A stretch of DNA of 64,000 nucleotides from Pestalotiopsis fici W106-1 (GCF_000516985.1 NW_006917096.1:1597606-1661605), one strand, 5' to 3'; positions 11,834-24,600 are shown, counted from the stretch's first letter. Program-made: numbers and translations. The notes: a model not told the origin generated them from the letters alone.

Positions 11834-12909
11834 ATGGTGACACGCTCTCTTTCTTACCTAAACTCGAGCTCAAGAACACTACCCTCAGAGATAGCCAAGA
11901 AAGAAATGGAGGATAACAAGCCAAACGACCATAATGTTGCTAATTTGGCGCCCGGCCGGCAACAGGTCGATGAACTCAATTGTCCGTCACACAGTCGTAA
12001 GAGATGGACCATTGACAGGACCTCGTCTAGCTGGCACGACTGGCTGCCTTTACACGATCGACCACATCTACGTTGGGCTCTAGCCATCATTCTGGCCATT
12101 GCCATCATCGCCATCATGATCGTAGGCATCGTGTACACGATCGAGTACTACGCCATGTACTACGCCACGGGCCATGGCGGCTGGCTATACCGCGCGGCAG
12201 CCGACAGAAATAACAATAGCACCACCGACTCGTCGCAGGCTATACCGGGAACCATGACTGTGGAGGAGAGCTATCCAGACGTGGTCTGGCATACGATGGA
12301 CAAGGAGGAGGAGGAGGATGCTTATTGGATTACCGATCAGAGGTACCGGCCCATGATCCTACAGATGGCGCCCTGTATTCAAAAGTACAGTTGCGCTCAA
12401 TACGACAAACCTGTAAGTGGAAAATATTCACTACCCTTATGAGATTGATTCAGTTTCACTGGGACACTTCAACTGACAGACTGCCTACCTTGTATATTCA
12501 GAGCGTCTGCTGCAATGCTGGGCTCTTTTGCCACCAAACCGATACCGACCTAAGCAACTCCGGTGTTTACTGCTGCAACAACTCGACGTGTCCGTCAGAA
12601 GGCCACCTCACAAGCTCCGCCATATGTCCGCAGGGGCTCATGCAATGCGGTGAGGCGGAGGGTGGTGGGTGTTGTCCTGGAGGTAGCCAGTGCGCCGAGG
12701 AGGGATGTCTGTTATTTGACCAACACAAGCCACCAGCTACTCCATCGACACCAGCATCGAGCAATACAGTCCAGGAACCACACGTCATGGCAACCGTGTA
12801 CAAGATTGGAGAGGTTCCGAGTCAAGCGGTGCAGAGAAGACTGGGATACACTAGCCATCCTGTTCTGGAGGGGTTGGTGCTTGTCGGTTTGGTCTTCTTT
12901 ACTTTTTGA
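11834..12909 (+). CDS. Cys-rich single-pass membrane protein with extracellular CC-rich region; function unknown
   Basis: Two exons, 11834-12412 and 12502-12909, joined in phase 0 across an 89-bp intron (GTAAGT to TTCAG); 328 residues. An internal ATG at 11906 has a better context (AGAAATGGAG) and may be the true start. The N-terminal ~75 residues are polar, followed by a strong transmembrane helix (about 76-100, rich in Ile/Ala), a linker with an acidic EEEE patch, then a Cys-rich stretch (about 180-280) with paired cysteines: SVCCNAG, YCCNNSTC, GCCPGGSQC. After a Pro/Thr linker the chain ends in a hydrophobic tail (LEGLVLVGLVFFTF). CCPGG-type motifs occur in fungal surface proteins of unknown role. 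No enzyme signature. The gene model is well supported by the splice frame; the function is not. Confidence 0.8.
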
Positions 12910-15115
12910 GCATGGTCATTTGGAATCATGGCAAGTCGATGAAAATTATAGCATTGTCAGTATATGCAAAGCCTGGTAGAGCAAGTATCCAAAGAATGCA
13001 TGCATGTAGCTGCTTCCTAGCCCATTGCCTTTGAGCATGTTGAATTTCTGTACTCTTGACTGACTCCTGCACAATCCGATCGATGGTCAGTATGCAGTCA
13101 TTTGCATCTTGGGTGTGACGGAATCATCCCTCATTATGGCAAGTCTTAATGATGCGACACTGTTTCTTCCTCCGCTTATCTCCTGCATGATTTCATTTTT
13201 AGAATCACCGCAGGTGAAGGTATTATTCGAGCATAGAAGAGAGTAAAATGTAAGGCAGCCATGGGCGGCTCGGGTTTGGGGGGGAGATCCTTTTATGATT
13301 GACTTATACAGGAAGCGCGCGCCGAGCAGCGAGACGCGGTTTCAGAATTCTTTCTTGGTTGCATGCATTGCAGGCGGTTTGCGACAGTGACACGCAGATC
13401 CTTTCTGCGACCCTCAACCAGGGTAGACATCCCTTGGCTACCTGCATTCCATTCATGCACCACGACGATCGGTAAGTGCGGATGAGTTTGATTTGGAACG
13501 ATGTAACCTCGTAGGGGCTTCACTTAACCAGCGCCTCATAGTTGGAATTGATGTGTCCTTTTGAGGCAGAGAGGGGAGAAAGATCAGATGGCTTATGGAA
13601 TAATGGCTGGATTTGGGGCAGAAAATCAAGATGGGACGGACGAATTAGGAAATTTGGTTTTGCAGTATATCGAACGTAAAGTTTGGTTCTGTCTTTATTG
13701 GGACAAAAAGTATAAAATGTGAAATGCAAAAGTATACAATGACGCCAAGATGAACCTTAATACTATACATGGTGCGGGACGACCCAATACTGGTCGGCGG
13801 TTGGTACCTTGGTCACCCCCACACTTACTCTAGTGTTCCTATACAGTTTCAACCCAGAGATCCGTAAAGCGGCTCAAGATACCAGGAAATCTTTGATGCG
13901 GGATCCGTTAGAACCAAGAAACTAGACTGATTTGCCAACCTTGAGTTACCGAGAAATCCAAAACTTGTTCAAGGAGTAGCACCAGCCAGCCTCCAAAGCC
14001 CTTTTTCTACACCAAATGGTTTCCCAGAAGAGCCACCACAGTCCGTAGATGCATGAAACTCGGTCCAGATCCTCTTATCTGGTCGGTATTCCACCAGGCA
14101 TCGGTGAGACTGAAACTCGGACCTCACTCACCTGTGGGTGATGTGGTCGGCGCACACATTACCTGCCTACCCACCTTTTGTTCCTTACAATGCATGCAGA
14201 CGACCACTTGGGTCAGCTAGCATGTTTGCGACATTCAATCTTTTGAGAAGAATAAGAACACGATGGTATTGACTCATCCTTGGCTTCGCACACGGCTGAT
14301 GCTACTCAAGCATTCTCACCCGGCCGAGGGCAACCGTCCTGGTTCTCCTCGCATAGACACGCCTGCCACGCGGTGATGCTGATGAGACGCTCTACTTCCT
14401 GGTGCAGATCATAAAAGTTGCAGCATATAGCCCCCTTCTGCCTTCTCTTTTCATAATCAACAACAGAAAAAACAGTAACAGCATGTATCTTTAACCCACT
14501 CGCTGATGTGTGACATGGCGTCGTCCTCCCTCCGCTCCTCTGGACATCTTGTCGGAGATCTGCTCGAGATTCACCACCTCGTGACCACAACATCAGACGA
14601 GTTGAGACCAAACTCCGCGGTGTATCCCTCTCTCTCCCTTTCTCTCTTATTCTCGTGCGGTCTCTAATATCATTGGTACGTAGACCTTGAACAGTTTCAA
14701 TTGCAGACCTAACAGCCAGCAGACGTGTTATTTCTATGGGTGGGCTAGAGCGGCATGTCTGCACGGATGTGGAAACGTCCATCATTCATGATTGGGGAGG
14801 CTGTGCCAATCTCAATGCAGTCTCGCCGTGACCAAGAAGCTTGCACTTTCACATTTGTGCTTCTTCCCCCAAGAAGGTGGTGTCAAAACCTGCCCCTCTC
14901 GGTATATCGAGCTATCTGTTGCCATGCACTACACTCCTTCCCTCGTTCACGGGTAGGCACATGCTTGATCGATCTCGTTTTGTTTTATTATTAAGACAAG
15001 TCAGTGCGCACAACCCCCCATCCACAGGACTTGATAGTCGCCTAATAGGCGCCGTGTCTCCTTTTCTCTGGAAAAAGGTCACATATCGTCGCAGTTTTCT
15101 TCTCGTCGTCGCACC
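12910..15115. other. 2.2-kb intergenic region upstream of the RgsA-like gene
   Basis: No convincing gene. The longest frame (14306-14785, minus) reads as arbitrary sequence. The last 300 bases are pyrimidine-rich, as expected of a leader for the gene starting at 15116. Confidence 0.5.
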
Positions 15116-16125
15116 ATGTCCATTTTCTTCTGCCGACGAGTCGATCACCATGGCCGCGGCCGCATCAGGCCGGAGCTGGATGAGTCGCTTTGCGCATCCT
15201 ACCTGGAAGCGGCCGAGAAGAATAGAAAGACAATCCCAGAGCAGTTATCATTTGAGGAGATTATTAAGAATGTCACGTTACCGGTAAGCATATATCGCAT
15301 TTTCTGCCTCGACATTTTACCCCATGGCAACTCTTGAACGAGAAGGAAACAAGAGACTAATCTAAAGCTTAGCCACGTTCCCTCAACGACTTCATGGACT
15401 ACCTGCTCCAAGTCGAACACGGCGCCGAATGTCTTCAGTTTTTCCTCTGGTATTGCAATTACGTGGAGCGATGGTGCAAGCTATCACCAGACCAGCGCGA
15501 GCTGTCGCCGCAGTGGCGCCACAACCGCGAGGATGACACGGCCAAGCGCAAGACACACGCGCGCACCAGGAGCTTTCCCGAGAACATGGAGCGGTTCAAC
15601 CGCATCTTTGCCATTCTGGAAAAGAGTCCCAAGGGCAAGGAGGCCGACGCCGCCGCCGGCAAGGACTCTCTGCGCAGCCGGGGCGACTCGACCTTGACCA
15701 ATTTCTCGTGGCCCCGGGTCTTGTCGCCCCGGACCGAGAGCATTAACATGGAAAAGGAGCAAGACGACGGTGACCACAAGCAGGAGGAAGCGGTCGAGAC
15801 AGCGTGTTCCCCACCGCCAAAGGATGTGGCGCAGCCTTTCCGCGACGAAATCTTTCAGATCGTGCGCCAGTACATCTTCACCGGCGGCGAGCGGCAGCTC
15901 AATCTCACGCACCAGGACCGGACGGCGTGCATCCAGGCCGTCGAGCAGACGACGCACCCCTCGGCCCTCTTGCCGGCGTTTGCCGCCGCCGAGGCAATGC
16001 TGCGCGGTCACTGCCATCCGGAGTTCGTGAGGTGGAGCATAGCCAATAATAATAATAGTAACCGGCCTCGAGTCGTGTTTACCAAGGACTTGGGTGCTGC
16101 CATCATCTCGATTAGACAGCGGTGA
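15116..16125 (+). CDS. RGS-domain protein, RgsA-like (GTPase-activating regulator of a G-alpha subunit)
   Basis: Two exons, 15116-15283 and 15373-16125, phase 0, 89-bp intron (GTAAGC to CTTAG); 306 residues. Start context CACCATGTCC. The N-terminus (MSIFFCRR), PEQLSFEEII and the SLNDFMDYLL segment, then LQFFLWYCNY, match the beginning of the RGS fold in Aspergillus RgsA-type proteins, where the domain starts almost at the N-terminus. A basic/acidic insert (about residues 95-175) splits the domain before DEIFQIVRQYIF. RGS proteins speed GTP hydrolysis by heterotrimeric G-alpha subunits; in Aspergillus nidulans RgsA acts on GanB. The C-terminus stops after a PRVVF-like segment without the hydrophobic tail I would expect in some relatives, so a short last exon could be missing (for example a donor at 16122 with an acceptor at 16194). 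Confidence 0.85.
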
Positions 16126-16539
16126 GATGCGGGCCGCAAGCGAGAGTAGGTCTACTTGACTATATTTACATGATTTATGACACATTGGGATCAGGACCGG
16201 AGAGACAGCAGTTGTGAGTTGCAATCGACCTGTTTACTCTCGCGGGAGTCTAGTTGTTACTTATACCATTGGGGCTACTCGGACTATCATTGCCAAATCC
16301 GCATAGAAAGCTTGGTCTTCTGATCAACTTTGAGAGATCAAAATCTCTGTGGAATTTTTTATAGGCAAAATCAATCGCTAAATTCGCATTGCGCCTTCCA
16401 TATATCTTCTTCCAAAGTAAAGTCTCTGACAGCCGAGAAAGTCTTGCACGAAACCATTGAGTCTTACTTGATTGCCGTCATCTTTGGCGTCAAAGAAGGC
16501 AGATGACAGAGCTAGTGCTTGCGGCATACGGTCCCTCAC
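16126..16539. other. Spacer between RgsA-like gene and decayed gene
   Basis: Contains the 3' end of the RgsA-like transcript and possibly a last exon of it (see that entry). No other signal seen. Confidence 0.4.
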
Positions 16540-17403
16540 TCAATGTCTTGAATGTATAAACCATCCAAAGAGGCCCTCGTTGCCATGTGTCCCATGGTCA
16601 CCATTAGAGCGGAGATGTGGCGCTCGTTGACGGGAAAGGCCAGTTCTGAGCGTTCCTCCGTCGTTGACCTTGCCGGGAAACAAAATTCATCAAATCCAGG
16701 GACCTTTATTTCAAGAGCTCGAATTTCTTCTCAGGATCAACCCAAGTAGGCGGTATATGTTGTACAAGCAGTTTTCGTACAGCTCTCAACTCTGCGCCTT
16801 CCGACCGCGCGAATCCTGGAAGAGGTCTCGCCGGGGTGGACAAAGTTTTTGCCCTCAGAGAGTCAGACCGAAGTAGTGCATGTTATGATCAAGATGGTTG
16901 TAGAGAACGTATTGCATGGATTCAACGGTGTAGGCTCGATTTGAGGAATAGTCAAAGCCGGAAATATCAATACAATTGTCAAGAAAAAGAAGAGAGGAAA
17001 CAAGAGCCTTCAAAATTGAAGCTCATGGGATCAGCCTTATGAGTGAGATCCCATGCAAATCCACTCACGTACCATCTCGTAGGCGTCTGCGGTTTTACTG
17101 ACTCCCTCGTCACGAGAGACCTTAGGTTCGTCCCATAGCCGGAAAGCCGGATCTTGCAATTCCTGTATCTAGACTTGTATATTTCCCTTTTCGAGCTCAT
17201 GTTGGTCTCGCAATTGTCGGATTTGGACCTGTAGGTTGTCCCTTTCAGCCTCCAGCGCATCTGTTGTCATCTTCCGCTGAATCAAGGCGGCACGAGGTCT
17301 ACGTGCAAACCTCTTTTTCGAATGTAGCACATTCCTCGGTGCCTTGCTGGAAGTGGTTATAATGTGCGTCGCACTGAACAGTATTGTTCTGGGGCTCTGC
17401 CAT
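16540..17403 (-). pseudogene. Decayed protein-coding gene with coiled-coil segment; several frame changes and a stop
   Basis: Reading the minus strand from an ATG at 17403, coding-like fragments follow one another in changing frames. They are: about 33 codons rich in Gln/Glu/His; after a frame change near 17302, a charged heptad-like stretch (TTDALEAERDNL, QIRQLRDQHELE) interrupted by one TAG where CAG would keep the Gln/Glu pattern; a fragment with YTVESMQYVLYNHLDH; then RAVRKLLVQHIPPTWVDP; then after a further frame change PGFDEFCFPA and a run to a TGA at 16540-16542. A donor-like GTACGTGAG at 17072 may mark an old intron. No single frame is open across the locus. The family is not recognised; a bZIP- or coiled-coil-type regulator is only a guess. 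The CAG to TAG change fits a C-to-T transition in a CpA context, the type made by repeat-induced point mutation, but one site proves nothing. Confidence 0.5.
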
Positions 17404-19244
17404 TCACTTCATCCAAGTCGTTTTCCGTGGCTAAGAGCACGGGGGAGACAGGAGCGAAATTCATATGCATTTGTTAAAAGTGCAATGACTATTACCGTCG
17501 AACAAAAGAGGCGCTGAGTTCTGTCTTCGGGTCTTGTCGACAGCTTTGTGTCATTGTCGAGGTGAGGACAGTGCACGCATAGGTTATATGGACGCATTTC
17601 ATTCCGCGAAGTGATGGCAGACGATTTTCTGAAAGTAGGAAGTTGATTTAATGTCTTATAGCTATCGATTCAGCTTCGTGTCAAAGGTTGCCGGATGGGA
17701 GAGATTTATATACTCCGATGGGTCAGGTTTGCCATGACCAGAAGATGAGATAATAGCATGGGCAATCAATGCTCTTACAGTCATCAAATAACAATCTCTG
17801 ACCAATTGTTATAATATATTTGATTGATAAATGGTAGACTTTTTTTTCAACCGAAAGCAATCGCTGATATTGCTTACACTTGTCTTCTTGGTGCGAATAA
17901 GATGCACAACTTGAATGCATTGGAAATTTGTGAGGCTTGTCATGAGTATGCAAAACTCAGGGGCATCCTGATTGTGAAAACATTTGTTCTTTACTTTGAA
18001 AAGCAGTAGAGACACTTTTCTTTTTCTTCTTTGGGGGGCAAATACATTAAGGAACAACTGATCTTAAGAGCAAAGAGTCAAGTCAAAGCTGGTCGCTTGC
18101 GAAAACAGAAAACAGATAGCAACGATGCTTGGCACTAAGATTATGGAATGTACAACTGCCAAACAAGGTTTGCGCTATGCGTATACTATGATATGTAGAA
18201 GACAGATTAGGAAAAGTCTTGAGATGGTAATTGGAAAATATTGTTGCCTGATTGTCGCTTTTGCATACGAGAACATCTAGAAGCACTATGCGAGGAGGTA
18301 GTAGTCATTCTGGAGTAGTATACGCCATCAGTATACGCCATCCTACATGAAATTCTAGGCTGTCATTTAAGGAATACAGAATACAGAACACAGCAGTAGC
18401 CATCAGATTGTGTGGTTGGACATGGCAAACTCATTACCTTTGCTTGGTGCGTCTTGTCGTCGTCCAATTAAGGTGAGAGATAAGCAGCGGCCGTCAAAGT
18501 TGATGTGGTGTCTTCCAGCAGATTGGCAAAAAAAGACCAATGCAGTATAGTCGGTCTCACCCCCATCCCCGCAATCGCGACATCCCCAGACCCTTTGCTT
18601 AGCAGTACAACCAATGGGAATGCCGTCGACGATAACGAGCTTCCTATTTCGCATCTAGTACCTCAGCTTCGGGTCGCCCTTTGCGAAAACCCAATTGACT
18701 TGACCCTCGCCGCCCCGCTCATGAGGTACCTGACTTTACACTGCGCCATTGCAGGCGTCTCAAGTATCGCAGAGGTGCAAATGTGTCTGCCTGGAAAGTC
18801 CTTTAGAGAGAGCTTACGACTTGTTGCTTCTCGGCGCGGTGATACCAATCCCAGATATCGGTCTGCAGCATGGGAGGGGGGAGCAAGAAGACGTCAGCCA
18901 GCCGAAGACCCCTTGGCCGTCGTCGGCGGGTGATCTGACGATTGATTGCGCGAAATGAAATTATCTGCTCCCGATGGTGCATTTTCTACTACTGCACTTC
19001 AATCCACCATTTTGAAGTTGCTGCCGCTGCTCTGTAGCTTTGTTGAGCGCAGACGTTTCTCTCCTTCTTTCTGTTCTCCCAGGCCCATCCATTTCAAACT
19101 GCCGTCGGTTTTCAATTGGACAGAGTCAGGGATTTTTGATTCACCTCACCATTGCGGTAAGACTGGGCGAGTCTGTTTCGCGTAGCTCCCAGCTCCTCTT
19201 GGCGATAGTTTCAACCCCGCCAAGCCCGTTTCAATCGCCAAATC
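17404..19244. other. Intergenic region, partly AT-rich
   Basis: From about 17600 to 18400 the DNA is clearly more AT-rich than its surroundings and has no supported gene. A 13-base tandem duplication is at 18317-18342. The part after 18960 is pyrimidine-rich and looks like the leader of the gene starting at 19245. Confidence 0.45.
18317..18342. repeat. Perfect 13-bp tandem duplication (AGTATACGCCATC x2)
   Basis: Two adjacent identical copies of a 13-base unit; a similar small echo (GAATACAGAATACAGAACACAG) follows at about 18371-18392. Typical of replication slippage; function not suggested. Confidence 0.9.
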
Positions 19245-21671
19245 ATGCCCGCCTCCCCTTCCTCTGACGATCTGTACTTCACAGAGGGCACAGGGCAGAA
19301 TACCACTGCTACTAATGATAATGACAATGATGATGATTACGCGGACGAGTTGTCGCCCTCAGATGGTTACTTTGCCTCAGGCGTCTCGTCCAATGTCGCC
19401 GCCCGCAACGTCCCAAATGTGATGGTCCCTGACCCCACCGTCCGGGACTCAGACGTAGAGACGAACAAGAACGAGGCCAAGGCTTTGCAGGCAAGGCAAG
19501 AATCTCTCTTAAATAGTACTGCTCGCGGCGACTCGCAACCTCAGGCCCTGTCGGCTAGAGATTTCATTGAATCGCAACTGCAGAGGTCGGCGCCATCCAC
19601 CCGCTCCGACTCCACGTACAACAACATACCACCAATCCACACGCCGCCTACGTCGTATGCGCCATCGTCGTCGTCGACGTCACATCCTGCGTCCACATCT
19701 AGGCAGCAGTATAGACCGTCCCCTGCCCCGGGACGTACCCTCTCTCTATATTCTGAGGCGCCGCCGGCTTATACACCTTCCCATACAGCCACCACACCAC
19801 TGTCGCCCAGTAGAGAGACTAACCAGACCACCAATTACGGTTCCATCTCACCAACTTCACCAACTACTACTCCTCCACCAAACATGGGCATCGAGAATGA
19901 ACGCCTCCTCGGGAGGGACCCCGAGAGCATGGGCGAGCCTGGAGAAGAGCCAGTATACTCACCACGCTGGAGCAGGCGCATCAGGAGGAGGTTCCCCTGG
20001 TTCAATTGGAAGCTAGCTCTGTTCGCGCTCGTTTTGTTGGCAGTAACGTTTGGCTTCTTAATCAGTGGATATAAAGCCGTGAGGGGTGACTCGGTGAGTT
20101 GCTGCTCATATCAATGAGACATGGATCATCTTGCTGACAAAGGAGTCAATGAAGGGAAAGACCATACGACCGACATTACCAGAGGAGGACAATACACCAC
20201 CGTCAGAGCCATCATCACCGGCGGATCCTTCTAATCCGGCCCAGCCAGGGTCACCGGCCAAAGAACCCTTACGATCAACATACTGTCACGACGCCAAATA
20301 TCGTTTCCCTGACCAGATAAGTGCGTGTCAATTCCATGTCGTCATATCAGAGGAGAGAACCATCTACCTTGTATCACTGCCTACTATCTTGACGCCCTCA
20401 TACTAACTCGAGATTTCATAGTGGCCGTAAAGTTCACCAAGGACAAGAACCTTACATTTGTCCAAGGGGTGACTACCCACTCTGGTAATATGAATGTTCG
20501 AGTTGGAGGCCAGGTCAACCTCAGAAAGCTCGATGATGGAGGCATCCCTCGAGTCGTCGTTGAGCTTATCACAAACGATGATCTACTTCGACTTGACAGC
20601 TACATCAACGAGGAGGAGCAGGAGATGGGCCTCCACGTACCAAAGAGGCGCATATCCGATAACACGGAAGAAGGTCCTTGTCTGGAAATCCTAGCCACGA
20701 TCTGGGTGCCGCAAGATGCCGAGTTGCAGCAGCTAGCCGTGGGTACGGTTCATCTAGACATTCTCACCCTCGACGACCTGTCCATTCGGATTTCCGAGAT
20801 GACCAAGTTTTCCTCAACGCTTGGCGAGGTTGCGTCTGGATTGACGAAGCCAAAGACGTATGATTCTCCCAGCGGTGTGAAGGCGGATGCTCCCGACTTT
20901 ACATTTGTCCCGGCCCCAGACTCGTACGTATTCGACTCGAGAATCATTGAGCTGTACAGCACCACTGGCAGCATTAATGGGAACTGGCCGCTCTATGACA
21001 TGCTGGGCATTCATACCACGTCGGGCAACATTATGGCGAGCATCACGCCAAAGCCAGTGCTAGAGTCTGACCCAAAGCCGGCAGTGCTGTCACTGAGCTC
21101 CGTATCTGGCACTATTCACGCCAATGAGCCCATTCACGAACTGAAGAAAATCCCAATCCGCGACTATCTGGTCGACGTCAAGTCAACATCTGGCGGAATA
21201 CATTGCGCCTTGGCATTCGGAAGAGGCATTGATTTGAAGAGTACTGCGAGCGACATTGCTGTCGACCTTTTACCTGTGCTCGATTCTAGTGTATTATCGC
21301 CCTCTCAACCGGCGCAACTGGAGACGGTAACAACCAGCGGCACAACAGCAGTACGCATCTTGGAGCCGGTCTGGTTTGGCTCCAAAAGCAGCGCCGCGGC
21401 CACCCCCGACTTCAACTGCCTCCAGGCGATACACAAGTCCACCAGCGCCAACATTGGTCTCCGGTACCCGCAGTCGTGGATCGGCGACATTCACGCCGAC
21501 ACGACTAGCGGTTCGCTCTCGGTCACGGGCAAAGACGTCCGAGTCACAAAATCAGGCGGGGGCTGGCCTGGAAGCACACTGTCGGCCTACAAGGGCAAGA
21601 GCGGAGGCGCCTCGACCATTACGGTCAAGACGATGCTTGGAAACCTTGATGCCGTGCTTGGGGATGAGTAG
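19245..21671 (+). CDS. Single-pass membrane protein with DUF4097-like repeat domain
   Basis: Three exons: 19245-20093, 20143-20320, 20422-21671; introns of 49 and 101 bp, the second with a perfect TACTAAC branch site; 758 residues. Start context AAATCATGCC. The first ~250 residues are disordered, rich in Ser/Thr/Pro/Asn, with a PPAY motif (EAPPAYTPS) of the type bound by WW domains. A basic patch (RRIRRRF) precedes one transmembrane helix at about 257-276. The remainder would be luminal or extracellular: a Pro-rich stalk, then repeated beta-strand units with recurring TTSGN, STTGSING, SVSGTIHA, STSGGIH and TTSGSLSV motifs, like the right-handed repeat domain named DUF4097 (putative adhesin). 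This points to a type II surface or endomembrane protein. Such proteins are widespread and uncharacterised in moulds; the function is unknown. The domain name is given from memory of the repeat style, without a search. Confidence 0.85.
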
Positions 21672-24600
21672 ACGACATATATCTTACAGTACACGACTTG
21701 GGGCCTGGAAGGATGTTTAGAAGACAAGAGTTTGGGGGTCTTGTTATGAAGCAATTAATTAAATACCCAGCATTCGCTATCATTTCTTGGTCATTGGAGT
21801 TCAGGGTAGCATAGTTGTACGAGGGTACATGATCAGTACGTTTTGTTGAATTTTCGAAATACATATACACGCTGGGACACGATGGTCTCAGCTTCCATCG
21901 ATTTGCCTTGAATAAAGAAGGAGCATTTAAACATTCGAACATTTAATCACTTTACATGATGGCATTACAGCCAACATACCTAATGAGGAGTCGTTATACC
22001 AAGACCAAACGTAAAAGCACACGCCATCTATAACCAAGATCAGACCATAAGCTCAACGGGTGCGCAAAATGCAAGTATTATCCTGAGCTCGTCCTGGGCT
22101 CATCCAAGGCTCATCGGCATGCCGACGCTTTCGACCATGTTTGATTTCTATTCATCAAAAAGGACATCTACGTTGACTCAGTCAAGCCTGGGACAGCTCC
22201 TCTGTCAAGTGTAGATGACAAAACAATCGCCATGATCGATTAGATTGTTCAAAGTTCACATGCTGATGAAACGCTTTCGATTCGCTCTTCCATGCCTCGC
22301 CTTGTGCATCAATAGTCACATAATACACGGATAGCATGTGCCTGGAAATGCCTCTCTCTCTCTCTACACAACCAACCAACCTCGTATCAGTGACCCCTTT
22401 GCCACCGAGGCGTCTACCGTTGCTGGCGCCCCGACAAATCTGGCATATGGTGGAGGGACGGCGCAAACGCTCCCTCGCTTTCGAAAAATACAGCAGACTA
22501 CCTTATCCATGGCCCGCAAAACTGAGACATTCCACAAGTCATTTGCCTTTTCTATACCCCTTAGTGGGCGGCAGGACAAAACGAAACTACCATGCATGAT
22601 GCAGTTTTTTCTTCCCCTGCTAAACCCGAGATGACAAAGTCTGATTAGTGGTTTCCTTATTCTTCGACACGTGGGCCCTGTGTTTTTCTTTTCCCCATGG
22701 GAAAGACACAAGAAAGGGAAGAATTAGTGCTAGAAAGCCGTCAGAAGCCGAATGGTATCGCTTTTTTTTTTTTTGGCCAAGACATCTGGAGGGGAAAAAA
22801 ACACGAGGGGACGTATGATGACAAGATGGCGCTTCCCCGTAACGAGCTCACGGCAAAAACGGCTGGCTCAATCTTGTTCCCGTCTCGCGTTCAGCGATCA
22901 AGTTGCCCAAACTTGACTCTTTTGCTTGGCTTGGCATTAGTAGTGAAATCATACGATTATACCCAAAAGATGCGTAAAAGGGTAGCCCTCCACGAAGGGG
23001 AGGCACAAAGAAAACATGGCGAAGAAAAAGTACAAACCTAGTTTCCTCTGAGGGGGGATCGCGATAATTACACACAAAATAGACTTTGAAGCCGAGTAGC
23101 CGCCGTCCCGGCTGTAACGGTAATAAAAAAGACAAGACAGTGGTAGGCAATGGCAGGTAACAAGACTTTGTTTTTGACTTTCTGCAACGAACAACCCAAA
23201 CGTGCATAGAAGAACCTTGGCGCCCCCTCGCGAAAGGAGCACCGGTGAATCGAAAAGAACAAAGAGACTGTAGTCTGTCACCAAGTCACAGGCTGCATAC
23301 GTGGGAAGTAGCCAAGCAGTACAAACAGATTTCCCCTCTTGTATATGCGCGTCATGGGTAGCTTTTTTACCAACGCATTCAAGCATTAGGCCCGCGCCTC
23401 CGGGGAAGGCTTCCCTGAGACAAGGGCTATATGCGCGTCTACATAGTATAACCACAACGGTCAAGAAGCTCGTGGGTCCAGTGTATTTTTTCTTTTCTGT
23501 TCTTTTTTAACCGAATCGAACACTGCATGCATTCTTGTTTGAAATCTTTGACGCCACAAAAAGAAAAAGAAAATAGCATGTGCATTCTTGGCATTGTGTC
23601 TTGGTTGAATCGTACATCGGATGATTTTATCTGGGGACAGGATGCAACACGTGGAGAGTAAAACATATATCCTCCACAAGGAACTTTTACATTAAACTAA
23701 TCATTATCAAGACAACGGCCGATAATGTAAGCTTTTTGTTCCGAATCGCGCAACTTGTCTTTACACAGGACTCTACTATGTAGGCCTTTTTTTCTTTCTT
23801 CTTCTTGCGCTCGCATGTGGCTGGCTGGGTTCCTGGGGAAAACTACTTGCCAGCTCTAGTCGAATGCAATCCTAATTCCCATTATAGAATCTAGCTTTGA
23901 AACTCCGACCACGTACATAACAAAGTCGTTCTAGTCGGGCTGCCTACCTAGGTAGAGTAAACTCTCGCTTCTGCAATATCCCGAGGCGCTCAGCTTCTTG
24001 GTATGCTTGGCTTTGTTGCTTGGCTTGACTATCTGGGTCGTGTGGGATCGATCGCCACCCGTTCGACTTTTTAAGATATAGGGTATTGCTTGAGGCTCCT
24101 TGTCCCTTATTTCTGGCGTTTGCAACGACAGCGTCGCGTATTGGAGGGATCAACTGGGGAGGGTTACAGTCCAGTCCGGGCTATGGTTCTATAATAAAAA
24201 GGGTTGCATATGCACGAGATCACAACCCCCGGCGGGGTGTTCCTCTTTTGCGCGCGATCATCGTAGATCTATTGCCCCATTGCGACTTTGCAAGCATGGG
24301 CGGAGGGTAGAGAAGGGTAGAGAGAAACGAGTCCAGCCCTCTGTTCGTTGCCGGATTAGGCAGCTGGTGAAGGGTCAAGCTCTCATGTATGGGCCACTTG
24401 CGCAATCCTCATCTTGACTTTCCGGAGCGGCACGACGTTTCCAAAGCATCTCTTGGCTACAACACGGGGTGCATTGATTATGTCAAGACTTTACCAGGCC
24501 ACCATGATTGGCCCAGATGGGGGATACTCGGCATCCGTTGGCCATTTCCCTTGGACAGTTGCTTTATGGGTGTCCTGCAGGGTTGGGATGTTTTGCCGTT

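Noticed and set aside
15484..16224. 246-codon minus-strand frame
   Set aside because: Antisense to the RGS exon, which is supported by domain content and splice frame.
22949..23464. 171-codon minus-strand frame
   Set aside because: Hydrophobic and Cys-rich by chance composition; no start context or family signal.
23490..23530. tRNA T-arm-like TTCGATTC on the minus strand
   Set aside because: No acceptor, D- or anticodon arm could be built around it, and no T-run follows in the right place.
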